Of a stretch of DNA of 64,000 nt, positions 1 to 8,727 are shown piece after piece. Every line of letters begins with the position of its first letter. The stretch's first letter is position 1. The stretch lies in assembly GCF_900102785.1 (NCBI RefSeq), contig NZ_FNGC01000007.1, forward strand, positions 28,466-92,465. Reading direction: 5' to 3'. The notes under the pieces are model-generated. The model saw only the letters and a program-made list of their open reading frames with translations, made no database searches and had not been told where the DNA came from. Made by a program: the position numbers and the translations under genes. Source of the stretch: Arthrobacter sp. ok362. Its GTDB lineage: Bacteria > Actinomycetota > Actinomycetes > Actinomycetales > Micrococcaceae.

Positions 1-1239
1 CTCCTCGATGGCCGGGACGTTGATCTTCTGGATGATCTCGTTCAGGAAGCCGCGGACCACCAAGCGGCGGGCCACGTCTTCCGGGATGCCACGGGCCATC
101 AGGTAGAACAGGTGCTGGTCGTCGAAACGTCCGGTGGCGCTGGCGTGGCCGGCGCCGGCGATCAGGCCGGTTTCGATTTCCAGGTTCGGCACGGAATCGG
201 CGCGGGCACCGTCGGTCAGGACCAGGTTGCGGTTGGCCTCGTAGGTGTCGGTGCCTTCTGCTTCCTTGCGGATCAGAACGTCACCCACCCACACGGTATG
301 CGCGTTGCGGCCCTGCAGGGCGCCCTTGTACAGGACGTTGGACTTGCAGTTGGCCACCGCATGGTCCACGAAGAGGCGCTGCTCGAGGTGCTGGCCGGCG
401 TCGGCGAAGTACAGGCCGAACAGTTCCACTTCGGCGCCCGGGGCGGTGAAGCGTGCCGAGGGCGTGACTCGCACGAGGTCGCCGCCGAGGCTGACAACGA
501 TGTGCTTGAACTTGGCGTCGCGGCCCAGCTTGATCTGCTGGGAGGAGGCGTGCACGGCGTCGTCGTTCCATTCCTGGAGCGAGATGACGGTCAGCTGCGC
601 GCCGTCCTCAACGAGGATTTCGACGTTTTCCGAGACGACGGCGGTGCCCTGGTGGTCCAGGACGACGACGGACTTGGAGAACTTTTCCGCGACGATCACG
701 ATGTGCTGCGCGGAAGCCTCGGTGCCCTGGCCGGCCAGCAGTACGCTGACCTCACCCTCCACCTGGACCTCGGACGGAACCGTGATGACGGTGGCCTCGG
801 CGAAGTTCTCCCAGGCGTTCGCGGAGACGCGGTCCTCGGGGATGGCGGCGGAGCCGATCCGGCGGTCGTCGCGGCCGACGGTCTCAACCTTGACGCTGTC
901 CGGGGCGGTGACGCTCACGGACGGCGCGGCCCCATTGAGGACCTCGGTGTGCAGGCCGCGGAGGCGCTTGAGCGGGGTGAACCGCCAGTCCTCTTCCATG
1001 CCGGTCAGCGCCTTGAAGTCCGCCAGCTTGTAGGAGGTCAGGCGGCCGGCGCGTGAGCTGTCCGGAACGCCGACGCCGCCGCCGTGCGAGTGGCGCTTGA
1101 CGGCTTCGCCGGCCAGCGGCGATTTGGACTCCGCTGCGTTCAGCGGTGAAAGGCTTTCGCCTTCCTCGGTGAAACCGTTGATGAACGGCTGGGCTGAGGG
1201 CGCGCCGATGCGGGCCTTTTCAGTAGTGATGTCAGTCAT
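1..1239 (-). CDS. sufD: Fe-S cluster assembly protein SufD, partial
   Basis: SufD is a scaffold partner of SufB in the SufBC2D complex, which builds Fe-S clusters in the cytoplasm. The gene reads leftward off the window edge. The 413 visible codons start [16 protein letters not shown] and contain EEDWRFTPLKRLRG, a typical SufD N-terminal stretch; the last codons read VVRGFLNEIIQKINVPAIEE, close to the SufB/SufD C-terminal helix region, so little is missing. The ATG shares one base with the TAA stop of sufB (TAATG), so the two are translationally coupled. sufC and sufS are probably beyond the left edge (inference from usual order). Confidence 0.93.
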   Translation of the reverse strand, partial: MTDITTEKARIGAPSAQPFINGFTEEGESLSPLNAAESKSPLAGEAVKRHSHGGGVGVPDSSRAGRLTSYKLADFKALTGMEEDWRFTPLKRLRGLHTEVLNGAAPSVSVTAPDSVKVETVGRDDRRIGSAAIPEDRVSANAWENFAEATVITVPSEVQVEGEVSVLLAGQGTEASAQHIVIVAEKFSKSVVVLDHQGTAVVSENVEILVEDGAQLTVISLQEWNDDAVHASSQQIKLGRDAKFKHIVVSLGGDLVRVTPSARFTAPGAEVELFGLYFADAGQHLEQRLFVDHAVANCKSNVLYKGALQGRNAHTVWVGDVLIRKEAEGTDTYEANRNLVLTDGARADSVPNLEIETGLIAGAGHASATGRFDDQHLFYLMARGIPEDVARRLVVRGFLNEIIQKINVPAIEE

Positions 1240-2702
1240 TAACCGACCGATCCTTCCATCTGCAGTTCAATCAGTCGGTTCAGCTCGAGGGCGTATTCCA
1301 TCGGCAGTTCGCGGGCAATCGGCTCGATGAAGCCGCGGACGATCATCGCCATGGCCTCGTCTTCGCGCATGCCGCGGGACATCAGGTAGAACAGCTGCTC
1401 TTCGCTGACGCGCGAGACCGTGGCCTCGTGGCCCATGGTGACGTCGTCCTCGCGGATGTCAATGTACGGGTATGTGTCCGACCGGCTGATGGTGTCCACC
1501 AGCAGGGCGTCACAGCGGACCGTGTTGGCCGAGTGCTTGGCGCCTTCGCGGACCTGGACCAGGCCGCGGTAGGCGGCGCGGCCGCCGCCGCGGGCCACGG
1601 ACTTGGAGATGATCGAGCTCTTGGTGTTGGGCGCGATGTGGACCATCTTGGAGCCGGTGTCCTGGTGCTGGCCTTCGCCGGCGAACGCGATGGACAGGGT
1701 CTCGCCCTTGGCGCCTTCGCCCACGAGGTAGACGGCCGGGTACTTCATGGTGACCTTGGAGCCGATGTTGCCATCGATCCACTCCATCGTGGCGCCCTCT
1801 TCGCAGATGGCGCGCTTGGTGACCAGGTTGTACACGTTGGTGGACCAGTTCTGGATGGTCGTGTAGCGGACGCGGGCGCCCTTCTTCACGACGATTTCCA
1901 CGACGGCGGAGTGCAGCGAGTCCGAGGTGTAGATCGGCGCGGTGCAGCCTTCGATGTAGTGGACGTAGGAGTCCTCGTCCGCGATGATCAGCGTGCGCTC
2001 GAACTGGCCCATGTTTTCCGTGTTGATGCGGAAGTAGGCCTGCAGCGGGATGTCCACGTGGACGCCCTTGGGCACGTACACGAAGGAGCCGCCGGACCAC
2101 ACGGCCGTGTTCAGCGAGGCGAATTTGTTGTCGCCCACCGGGATGATGGTGCCGAAGTACTCCTGGAAGATCTCCGGGTGTTCGCGCAGCGCAGTGTCCG
2201 TGTCCAGGAAGATGACGCCCTGGGCTTCCAGGTCCTCGCGGATCTGGTGGTAGACGACCTCAGATTCGTACTGGGCAGCGACGCCGGAGACGAGGCGGCT
2301 GCGCTCGGCTTCCGGGATGCCGAGCTTCTCGTACGTGTTCCGGATGTCCTCTGGGAGGTCTTCCCACGTTGCGGCCTGCTTCTCGGTGGACCGCACGAAG
2401 TACTTGATGTTGTCGAAGTCGATGCCGGACAGGTCCGCGCCCCAGGTGGGCATGGGCTTGCGGTCGAAGTACTTCAGGCCCTTGAGGCGGAGGTCGAGCA
2501 TCCATTCCGGCTCGTTCTTCTTGGCCGAAATGTCGCGGACAACGTCTTCATCGATGCCGCGGCGGGCGTTGGCGCCGACGTCGTTCTTGTCGGCCCAGCC
2601 GTACTCATAAGTGCCGATTCCGTGGAGCTCGGGATTCTTTTCCAGAATCTCCGAAATCACAGTAGAGCCAGCAACCTTCTTCTCTGATAGTTGGTCCGTC
2701 AT
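1239..2702 (-). CDS. sufB: Fe-S cluster assembly scaffold SufB
   Basis: SufB is the main scaffold on which nascent Fe-S clusters form in the SufBCD complex. The 487-residue product has the usual family length and conserved blocks such as [20 protein letters not shown] near the N-terminus and [20 protein letters not shown] near the C-terminus. No intein interrupts it, unlike some mycobacterial SufB proteins. I chose the ATG at 2702 because AAGAAAGG lies just upstream and because the ATG overlaps the sufR stop by one base (TGATG). The reading frame stays open upstream to 2945, but that stretch is out-of-frame sufR sequence. It forms an operon with sufR and sufD. Confidence 0.97.
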   Translation of the reverse strand: MTDQLSEKKVAGSTVISEILEKNPELHGIGTYEYGWADKNDVGANARRGIDEDVVRDISAKKNEPEWMLDLRLKGLKYFDRKPMPTWGADLSGIDFDNIKYFVRSTEKQAATWEDLPEDIRNTYEKLGIPEAERSRLVSGVAAQYESEVVYHQIREDLEAQGVIFLDTDTALREHPEIFQEYFGTIIPVGDNKFASLNTAVWSGGSFVYVPKGVHVDIPLQAYFRINTENMGQFERTLIIADEDSYVHYIEGCTAPIYTSDSLHSAVVEIVVKKGARVRYTTIQNWSTNVYNLVTKRAICEEGATMEWIDGNIGSKVTMKYPAVYLVGEGAKGETLSIAFAGEGQHQDTGSKMVHIAPNTKSSIISKSVARGGGRAAYRGLVQVREGAKHSANTVRCDALLVDTISRSDTYPYIDIREDDVTMGHEATVSRVSEEQLFYLMSRGMREDEAMAMIVRGFIEPIARELPMEYALELNRLIELQMEGSVG

Positions 2703-3562
2703 CACGGCCTTTCTTGGAGATGGTTGGATACTTCGTCCGGGCTGACCGGGGCTGCGGGACTGGGAGTCCCGACGGCGGCCGGTCGGCCCGTAGGTATGTG
2801 GGTGGTGCAGACATGCCCGCCGCGCGCCAGTGTGGACAGCCGGCGCACATCGACGCCGACCAGCCGGGCGAACACTTCGGTCTCCACGTCGCAGAACACG
2901 GGGAACTGGGCGGCCAGATGCTGGATGGGGCAGTGCCCCTGGCACAGCTGGACGCTGGAGAGCGCGGCCGGAAGCGGCGCCTTCGCAACAAGTGACTGCG
3001 CCGACGCCACGAAACCGTCGCGGCTCAGCGCCTCGGAGAGAGCCTGGGCCCGGGCCGTGATGTCCGGTCCGGCCTGCTCGATCTCGGGTGCGTACCGGCG
3101 CTCCATGTCGGCAAAGCGCTCGACGGCGAACTGCCGTACTGCCTCGGGCCCGGCGGCCTCACCCAGGCGGCGCAACGCGACGGAGGCGATGTCGAGGTAG
3201 TCGTTGCCCAGCGTCGATTGGCCCTGAGAGCTCAGGACGTAGCGGCGGGCAGGCCGTCCGGCACCGGCGCCGGCGCGGGCAACCCGTTTGACCTCAATCA
3301 CTCCGCTGCGCGCGAGGTGGTCGAGGTGGCGGCGCACGGCAGCCGGGGTAAAGCCCAGGAGGTCGCCGAGTTCGGCTGCGCTGATGGGCCCATGCTCCAG
3401 CACCGCGTTCAGGACGCGGTCACGCGTGCGTTCTTCGGCGTCGTGGGTGTGGCTGCCGGCGGCCGCGGGAACGACGTCGGGAACGGGCGCCACGTGTGCC
3501 CGGGCGGACCCGACGCGCGCGGCGCCGCGCCCGGACGGGGCTGCGGACGCAGATAAACTCAT
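2702..3562 (-). CDS. sufR: SufR-type Fe-S sensing transcriptional regulator
   Basis: This is a winged-helix (ArsR/DeoR-like) regulator of 286 residues. The helix-turn-helix lies at about residues 45-105 ([21 protein letters not shown]). Near the C-terminus are four cysteines spaced CX3CX12CX27C (LCQGHC, then VFCDVE, then HVCTTHI). SufR proteins bind a [4Fe-4S] cluster through such cysteines and repress the suf operon when clusters are plentiful. It is the first gene of the sufRBD operon, so autoregulation is expected. Start: ATG at 3562; a GTG three codons upstream (3571) is possible, and neither has a clear Shine-Dalgarno. Upstream, an imperfect dyad ACGAC-N5-TGTGT could be an operator; this is weak. 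Confidence 0.9.
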   Translation of the reverse strand: MSLSASAAPSGRGAARVGSARAHVAPVPDVVPAAAGSHTHDAEERTRDRVLNAVLEHGPISAAELGDLLGFTPAAVRRHLDHLARSGVIEVKRVARAGAGAGRPARRYVLSSQGQSTLGNDYLDIASVALRRLGEAAGPEAVRQFAVERFADMERRYAPEIEQAGPDITARAQALSEALSRDGFVASAQSLVAKAPLPAALSSVQLCQGHCPIQHLAAQFPVFCDVETEVFARLVGVDVRRLSTLARGGHVCTTHIPTGRPAAVGTPSPAAPVSPDEVSNHLQERP

Positions 3563-3665
3563 GGAATACACAACACAATCATGTCGTAATTTACTCCCGT
3601 GTTCCAGTAAGGCATGGCTTGCCTGCGGATGCCGCCCCGCTGGGGAGGCGACGTACTACATCGCG

Positions 3666-3671
3666 TAGAAT
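3666..3671 (+). promoter_or_regulatory. -10 box for leaderless ABC transporter transcript
   Basis: TAGAAT ends 6 nt before the GTG at 3678, the spacing expected when transcription starts on the start codon. No good -35 is visible and there is no Shine-Dalgarno, which supports leaderless translation. It lies in the divergent region shared with sufR. Confidence 0.5.
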
Positions 3672-3677
3672 GTTTTG

Positions 3678-4646
3678 GTGCGATCTCCCGAATCCCCCGT
3701 TCTGACCATCAGCGGGCTTGTCAAGGATGTTGGTCCACTGCCCACCCTCGACGGCAAGATGCTGCGCGTGGTCAGCGGTCTTTCCCTCATTGCCGAACGC
3801 GGCCAGGTCACGGCCCTGCTTGGTGCCAACGGCGCCGGCAAAACCACCACCATCGAATGCGCCCAGGGGCTGCAAAAGCGCACCGCCGGCGCCATCAGCC
3901 TACTGGGCCAGGACCCGGATTCGGCGGGCGCGGGGCTCCGCGCCCGCGTGGGGGTCATGCTGCAGGACGGCGGACTGCCGCCGTCGGCCCGGCCCATCCC
4001 CTTGCTGCGGCACATCGCCGGCATGTACCAGGACCCGTGGCCGGTAGATGAGCTCATCGGACGCCTGGGGATCGACTCCTTCAGCCGCACCAATGTGCGG
4101 CGCCTCTCCGGCGGGCAGAAACAGCGCCTCGCCCTCGCCGCGGCGCTCGTCGGCAATCCGGAGGTTCTTTTCCTCGACGAGCCGAGCGCGGGCCTGGACC
4201 CGCAGTCCCGCCAAATGGTCTTCGATCTCATCTCCGAACTGCGGAACAGCGGCATGGGCATCGTCCTGACGACACACCTCATGGACGACGCGCAACGCCT
4301 CGCGGACTATGTCTACATCATCGACGCCGGCCGCAACGTCGCCGAGGGCACCGTCGCGCAGCTCCTGCGGCACCAGCTGCCCGCCGGCGACGCATCCGAG
4401 CACATCCGCACTTTGCTGTTCGAAACCGAACCCGGCCTGGACTTCACCGGCGTGCTGCCCGACGGCGTCGACGTCACCGAGGCGCGGGCCGGCAGTTACG
4501 CCGCGACCGGCGCCCTGAGCCCCGCGGACCTCGCCGCGATCACCGCATGGTGGGCCGCTCGCGGGATCATGCCCAGCTCCCTGAGCCTTGAAGCCCGCAG
4601 CCTCGAGGACGTCTTTTTGGACATCTCCGGAAGGGAGATCCGATGA
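3678..4646 (+). CDS. ABC-2 type transporter, ATP-binding subunit
   Basis: This is the cytoplasmic ATPase of a two-gene ABC exporter of the DrrA/CcmA-like class. It has Walker A GANGAGKT at about residues 49-56, signature RLSGGQKQR near 143 and Walker B VLFLDEPSAGLD near 165, followed by a roughly 100-residue C-terminal extension typical of DrrA-type proteins. Start: GTG at 3678, supported by the leaderless -10 box; a TTG lies one codon earlier. The stop overlaps the permease start (ATGA). The same ABC-ABC-ctaA block next to sufR occurs in other Actinobacteria such as mycobacteria. The substrate is unknown; linkage to heme genes makes a heme or redox-related role tempting but unproven. Confidence 0.9.
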   Translation: MRSPESPVLTISGLVKDVGPLPTLDGKMLRVVSGLSLIAERGQVTALLGANGAGKTTTIECAQGLQKRTAGAISLLGQDPDSAGAGLRARVGVMLQDGGLPPSARPIPLLRHIAGMYQDPWPVDELIGRLGIDSFSRTNVRRLSGGQKQRLALAAALVGNPEVLFLDEPSAGLDPQSRQMVFDLISELRNSGMGIVLTTHLMDDAQRLADYVYIIDAGRNVAEGTVAQLLRHQLPAGDASEHIRTLLFETEPGLDFTGVLPDGVDVTEARAGSYAATGALSPADLAAITAWWAARGIMPSSLSLEARSLEDVFLDISGREIR

Positions 4647-5455
4647 CCCGCGTAACAGGTGGCGCCCCTCTGGAGAGCGCACACCGCGGCAGCGCGCCCC
4701 GTACCGCACATGGCAGCGCCCCCGCTTCCTTGTTGCGCCGCATCCTGCTGCAGGGGCAGTACGAAACCATCACCATGCTCAGAAACGGCGAGCAGCTGAT
4801 CCTCGCGATCGTGCTGCCGCTACTGGCCATGGTCGGCCTGACCGTGACGCCGCTACTGGACGGACTCGGTTCGAGCCGCATCAACGTCGCTGTGCCTGGC
4901 ATCCTGGCCCTGTGCGCCATGTCCACCGCCTTCACGGGGCAGGGCATCTCCACCGGCTTCGACCGCCGCTACGGCGTCCTGCGCTTTCTTTCCACTACTC
5001 CCCTGGGCCGCACCGGACTGATTGCGGGGAAGGTCCTGGCCGTCCTGGCCGTGCTGTTCCTGCAGGTGCTCATCGTGACGGCGGTGGCCCTCATGCTGGG
5101 CTGGCAGCCCAACCCCGCCGGCTGGCTGCCCGGTCTGGCCATCCTGGTGCTCGGGGCAGCCGCTTTCACCGCACTCGGGCTGCTGGTCGCAGGGACGGTC
5201 CGGCCAGAGGCGACCCTGGCTATCACCAACCTGCTCTGGATCCTCCTCGGCGCGCTGGGCGGGATCGTCATCCCGGCCGAACGGCTCCCTGCACTGTCGC
5301 AGGCCGTCGTACACTTCCTCCCCTCCGGCGCGCTGGGCCAGGCGCTGAGGGATGCTTTCCTGTACGGCAGCGTCAATGGTGCTGCCGTGCTTGTCCTGCT
5401 GCTCTGGACGGCGATCGCCGGCGGCGCAGCAACCCGTTGGTTCAAGTGGAATTGA
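4643..5455 (+). CDS. ABC-2 type transporter, permease subunit
   Basis: The integral-membrane partner of the preceding ATPase has 270 residues. After a polar N-terminal tail of about 45 residues come six hydrophobic segments (starting ILAIVLPLLAMVGLTV, and including VLAVLAVLFLQVLIVTAVAL and ILLGALGGIVIP), the fold of ABC-2 permeases. The ATG overlaps the ATPase stop by 4 bases, so the two subunits are coupled. ctaA follows after only 7 nt, so all three are probably one transcript. The substrate cannot be read from the sequence. Confidence 0.88.
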   Translation: MTRVTGGAPLESAHRGSAPRTAHGSAPASLLRRILLQGQYETITMLRNGEQLILAIVLPLLAMVGLTVTPLLDGLGSSRINVAVPGILALCAMSTAFTGQGISTGFDRRYGVLRFLSTTPLGRTGLIAGKVLAVLAVLFLQVLIVTAVALMLGWQPNPAGWLPGLAILVLGAAAFTALGLLVAGTVRPEATLAITNLLWILLGALGGIVIPAERLPALSQAVVHFLPSGALGQALRDAFLYGSVNGAAVLVLLLWTAIAGGAATRWFKWN

Positions 5456-5462
5456 GAAAACT

Positions 5463-6407
5463 GTGAGCACGGCGTCACGAACTCCCCGGATCGTCTCCGG
5501 GTTCACCTCCCGGCTGCCCGTCCGCGTAGACAACAGGATCAAGCGGCTGGCGGTGTTGTCCCTGATCGGCCAGATCCTTCTGGTGGTGACCGGCGGCGCC
5601 GTGCGGCTGACCGCCTCGGGCCTCGGCTGCCCCACGTGGCCGCGCTGCACGGAAGCATCCCTGGCGACCACCCCGGAAATGGGGCTCCACGGAATCATTG
5701 AATTCGGCAACCGGCTCCTGACGTTCGCGCTGGCAGCCGTCGCTGTGATGATGCTCGTCTACCTGTGGAACCTGCGCAAGGAACGCCGGGACCTCTTCCT
5801 GCTGGCCCTCGGCCTGCTCGCGAGCATCCCGGCCCAGGCCGTCATCGGCGGCATCACGGTGCTGACCCAGCTGAACCCGTGGGTTGTGGGCCTGCACTTC
5901 CTCGTTTCCATGGCGCTCGTGGTCCTCGCGACCCTGTTGGTGAACCGGGCCTACGGCCGAACCGGCAAGGCCAGGACCGTGCAGCTTCCCGCCTTGCCGG
6001 GCGCCGCGCGCCCGGTGATGACCGCCGTCGCGCTTCTCTCCGCCGTGGCCGTCTGCCTCGGCGTGGTGGTGACCGGTGCCGGCCCGCACGCCGGCGACGC
6101 GAACGCCCCGCGCAACGATCTCGACTGGGACCTGTTCGCGCACATCCACGCAGTGCCCGCCTATCTGGTGACCGCCGGCGCGCTGTTCGCGTTGTTCCTT
6201 GTGGTCCGCGGGCGGATTCCGGGGCCGTTCCGCTCAGCGGTGTTCATGCTCCTGGGCGTCACAGTGTTGCAGGCCGTCATCGGCTTCACGCAGTACTACA
6301 ACGGCATCCCGGCGCTGCTCGTCGGCGCGCACATGCTGGCGGCGGCCCTGCTGATGAGCGCGGCCACCAACGCCGCGGACCTCGCCCGCTCCAGCCCGGT
6401 GGATTAA
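5463..6407 (+). CDS. ctaA: heme A synthase CtaA
   Basis: CtaA converts heme O to heme A for the aa3-type cytochrome c oxidase and sits in the cytoplasmic membrane. The 314-residue product has about eight transmembrane segments and the paired-cysteine loop LGCPTWPRC after the first helix, found in Bacillus-type and actinobacterial CtaA. Conserved histidines that bind heme are visible in the helices (GLHGIIEFGNR, VGLHFLVS, FAHIHAVPAYL, GAHMLAAAL). Start: GTG at 5463; the frame is open upstream to 5352, but that overlaps the permease and is not CtaA-like. Its partner ctaB lies about 4 kb away on the other strand. Confidence 0.94.
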   Translation: MSTASRTPRIVSGFTSRLPVRVDNRIKRLAVLSLIGQILLVVTGGAVRLTASGLGCPTWPRCTEASLATTPEMGLHGIIEFGNRLLTFALAAVAVMMLVYLWNLRKERRDLFLLALGLLASIPAQAVIGGITVLTQLNPWVVGLHFLVSMALVVLATLLVNRAYGRTGKARTVQLPALPGAARPVMTAVALLSAVAVCLGVVVTGAGPHAGDANAPRNDLDWDLFAHIHAVPAYLVTAGALFALFLVVRGRIPGPFRSAVFMLLGVTVLQAVIGFTQYYNGIPALLVGAHMLAAALLMSAATNAADLARSSPVD

Positions 6408-6433
6408 CCAGTCGAGGCGCCCCTCAACAAAGC

Positions 6434-6499
6434 AACGCGGGGTCATTTACCGCCCATCCGAAAATGTCGAAAGGAATGGGCCGTGAGTGGCCCCGCGTT
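6434..6499. repeat. long imperfect palindrome, REP-like
   Basis: Two arms of about 26 nt (6434-6460 and 6473-6499) flank a short A/G-rich loop. The arms share AACGCGGGG and GCCCAT cores, and most differences are T/C, so RNA pairing would be kept through G-U pairs. It lies just after the ctaA stop and could end the ABC-ctaA transcript. Its form suggests a dispersed intergenic repeat; other genomic copies cannot be tested here. Confidence 0.6.
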
Positions 6500-6676
6500 T
6501 GCTGTCCGCGCGGCGGTCCGGGCGCTGCGGCAACGAACGTCAGTACCGCATCCACCGCTCGGGGGCTGGCCTTGACGGGATTTCCGGGTGGACTATGAGA
6601 TGGCATGGACATGGATCGTCGCGGCGGTGGGCTCTTTTCGTTCGTCCCCGTGACGCTGACCGGAAGGCCTTCTCAA

Positions 6677-7201
6677 ATGCAAGCCACAGAACCGACCGTG
6701 CCTCCTTCACCCTCAGCCACCCAACGCGCGGCGAGCCTCAAAGAACGCGTCTACATCATCTTCACGAGCCTGGCTGTGGTGTTGGCGCTTCGGAGTCACG
6801 CGGACGAGACCACGCCCGCAGCCGCGGCGGCCACCCTCAGCATCGTGGTGGTCGGCTCCCTGCTGGGGATTTTCGTCGCCGATCTCCTGAGCCACCTGAC
6901 CGTTCATTCGAAGCTCCCCACCGGTGACGAACTGCACCATATGATCGCGGTCAGCGCGGACGGTCTCGGCGTTCTGGTGACTCCCCTGCTTCTGCTGGCG
7001 GCGGCCGGCTTTGGGCTCCTGACGACGGCGGTTGCTCTCGGGTGGGCAGTGGTAGTCCTCGTTGTCTCGTTGGCCGTCGTCGGGTTCCTCGCGATCCGGC
7101 GCCTCGAGATCCCGCTCCATCACAAGGCCGCCATCATGTTCGCCGAGGTTGTGCTGAGCCTTCTGGTGATCGGGCTCGAAGTGCTGGCCCACAACCTCTG
7201 A
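6677..7201 (+). CDS. hypothetical small membrane protein
   Basis: I do not recognise a named family. The 174-residue product starts with a polar stretch of about 25 residues and then has about five hydrophobic segments: YIIFTSLAVVLAL, LSIVVVGSLLGIFVADLL, LGVLVTPLLLLAAAGFGLL, VALGWAVVVLVVSLAVVGFL and IMFAEVVLSLLVIGLEVLA. A charged loop (SHLTVHSKLPTGDELHHM) lies between the second and third. The ATG at 6677 has GGAAGG nine bases upstream; an earlier in-frame ATG at 6605 lacks such a site. It stands alone, after the ctaA hairpin. Cellular role unknown. Confidence 0.65.
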   Translation: MQATEPTVPPSPSATQRAASLKERVYIIFTSLAVVLALRSHADETTPAAAAATLSIVVVGSLLGIFVADLLSHLTVHSKLPTGDELHHMIAVSADGLGVLVTPLLLLAAAGFGLLTTAVALGWAVVVLVVSLAVVGFLAIRRLEIPLHHKAAIMFAEVVLSLLVIGLEVLAHNL

Positions 7202-7521
7202 TCGCACAGCAGAAGCCGCCGGCGGGCGGTGGAACACGCTTAGTTACTGCCCGGTCACTTGTCGGGTGGGTGGAACTTTGGGAATACTGGACCTTGTACC
7301 CCCCGGCCCTAAGGGCCTGGAATCGCAGCCGATCGCCGGGTACGCGGACGGTGGACGGGTCAGGTTGGCGGTCGGGGTCAGGTTTCGTCCGGCCCAGTCG
7401 GGGATACTTGAAGACGGCGCAGGACTGGCGCGGCAATCGCATTCATGGAAAGTAGGATGGCCCGGTTTTGCCTTGATGCAGCTGGAATCGGAACTGGCCA
7501 GATAGAGGCACCGGAGGATAA
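7202..7521. other. intergenic region, no gene seen
   Basis: These 320 nt separate the small membrane protein from the acyltransferase. Both strands carry short open frames, but none has a ribosome-binding site together with a recognisable product. A TANNNT-like hexamer (AATACT within 7281-7295) could be part of a promoter for the acyltransferase; support is weak. Confidence 0.5.
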
Positions 7522-8727
7522 GTGGCGATACCAGTCGGCGAAAGGTCTGCAAAGGCGGCCCAACAAACGGCACCGCGCCCACGCCTGGACGGCCTGGACG
7601 TGCTTCGCGGTGCGGCCGTTGGCGCCGTGCTGCTGGGACATGCCTGGCCGGGCAAATTTGAAGGCGCCGGCATCGTTGGTGTCATTGCCTTCTTCGTGCT
7701 GAGCGGTTACTTGATCACAAATGTGCTGGTCCGGGACATCGAACGGCACAGAAAAATTCGGTACGGCCGTTTCTATGCGCACAGGGCCTTTCGGTTGATG
7801 CCGGCACTGATCTCCCTCTTGGGCGTGTACGCGATCGTCGAAATGGCCACCGACGTCCTCGGGGACCGGTCCAAGGGAATCGTGGGGTACACCGTCCTCG
7901 CCGGCCTTGGCTACCTCAAAGACCTGCCCCTGCCTTTCGACGTCAGCATGGCGATCGGACCGCTGTGGACGCTGGCGGTGGAAGAACAGTTCTACCTGAT
8001 CTGGCCGGCGTTGCTCGTGCTCGCCCTCCGGCGCAACCGGCAGGGCCGGCTGATTGGCTGCTCTGCCGCCGTCGTCCTGTTTCTCATGTCGGCCAGCGTG
8101 CTGGCAATGGTGAACCTGGCCCCGCAACTCCACTCACTTGTCTACGCGCTGCCGACAACGTGGGGCCTGGGACTGATCGTCGGATCGGCCCTGCGGCTGT
8201 ACAGGGTCCACGTGTTCAGCTGGTTCGCCGGCCGCCTCCTCAGGTGTGTGGCCTTGCTCAGTTCCGTCGCCGTCCTGGCGTCGCTGGTCTTCTTCCCCAA
8301 GGCCAACGAAACGCCGGTCTTCATCTTCATTGGCGGCCCGCTGGCTATGGCTGCCTCAGCCGTTTTGGTCGCCCTGGCCGCCTCCCGCGCCGCAGTGATG
8401 CCGAAATGGACGCGGCCGGTGCAGATGCTGGGCACCGTGTCGTACGCCGCGTACCTGTGGAACTACGTCGTCATTCTCTGGCTCAATGGCGGTTCGACGG
8501 CCGATCTGCCGCCGCTCGTGGCGGTGTCGGCCATCGCGTTGACCCTGCTCATCGCGGTCATCAGCTGGCACACTGTCGAAAGGTTGGGACGGATGGCGCG
8601 GGAACGCTTCGACCAGCGTTACTCCGACAGGGACCACCGGGACCAGCGGGATGCGCGCAAGGCCGGCAGCGCCGCCGTTTCCCGGCAGACTTCAACTGGG
8701 CCTGGCCGGGAGACATCCGCGGACTAG
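7522..8727 (+). CDS. acyltransferase 3 family membrane protein (OafA/YrhL-like)
   Basis: Proteins of this family move acetyl or other acyl groups onto cell-surface glycans, lipids or antibiotics from within the membrane. The 401-residue product begins LDGLDVLRGAAV, the family's R-containing first helix motif, then GVIAFFVLSGYLIT and the RFYAHRAFRLMPAL loop, followed by WTLAVEEQFYLIWP, all hallmarks of acyltransferase 3. About ten membrane segments follow. It lacks the C-terminal SGNH domain that longer OafA proteins carry and ends in a charged tail. Start: GTG at 7522 with a GGAGG five bases upstream. The stop overlaps that of the convergent dehydratase by 3 nt. Acceptor unknown. Confidence 0.88.
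   Translation: MAIPVGERSAKAAQQTAPRPRLDGLDVLRGAAVGAVLLGHAWPGKFEGAGIVGVIAFFVLSGYLITNVLVRDIERHRKIRYGRFYAHRAFRLMPALISLLGVYAIVEMATDVLGDRSKGIVGYTVLAGLGYLKDLPLPFDVSMAIGPLWTLAVEEQFYLIWPALLVLALRRNRQGRLIGCSAAVVLFLMSASVLAMVNLAPQLHSLVYALPTTWGLGLIVGSALRLYRVHVFSWFAGRLLRCVALLSSVAVLASLVFFPKANETPVFIFIGGPLAMAASAVLVALAASRAAVMPKWTRPVQMLGTVSYAAYLWNYVVILWLNGGSTADLPPLVAVSAIALTLLIAVISWHTVERLGRMARERFDQRYSDRDHRDQRDARKAGSAAVSRQTSTGPGRETSAD

Noticed and set aside
112..1056. Long plus-strand frame opposite sufD
   Set aside because: It is the antisense shadow of sufD in high-G+C DNA; its product is a low-complexity Val/Gly/Asp-rich string with no family signature. The same applies to long frames opposite sufB, tkt, tal, gap, uvrC, uvrA and uvrB.
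3572..3600. SufR operator ACGAC-N5-TGTGT
   Set aside because: The half-sites match poorly as an inverted repeat; kept only as a comment under sufR.
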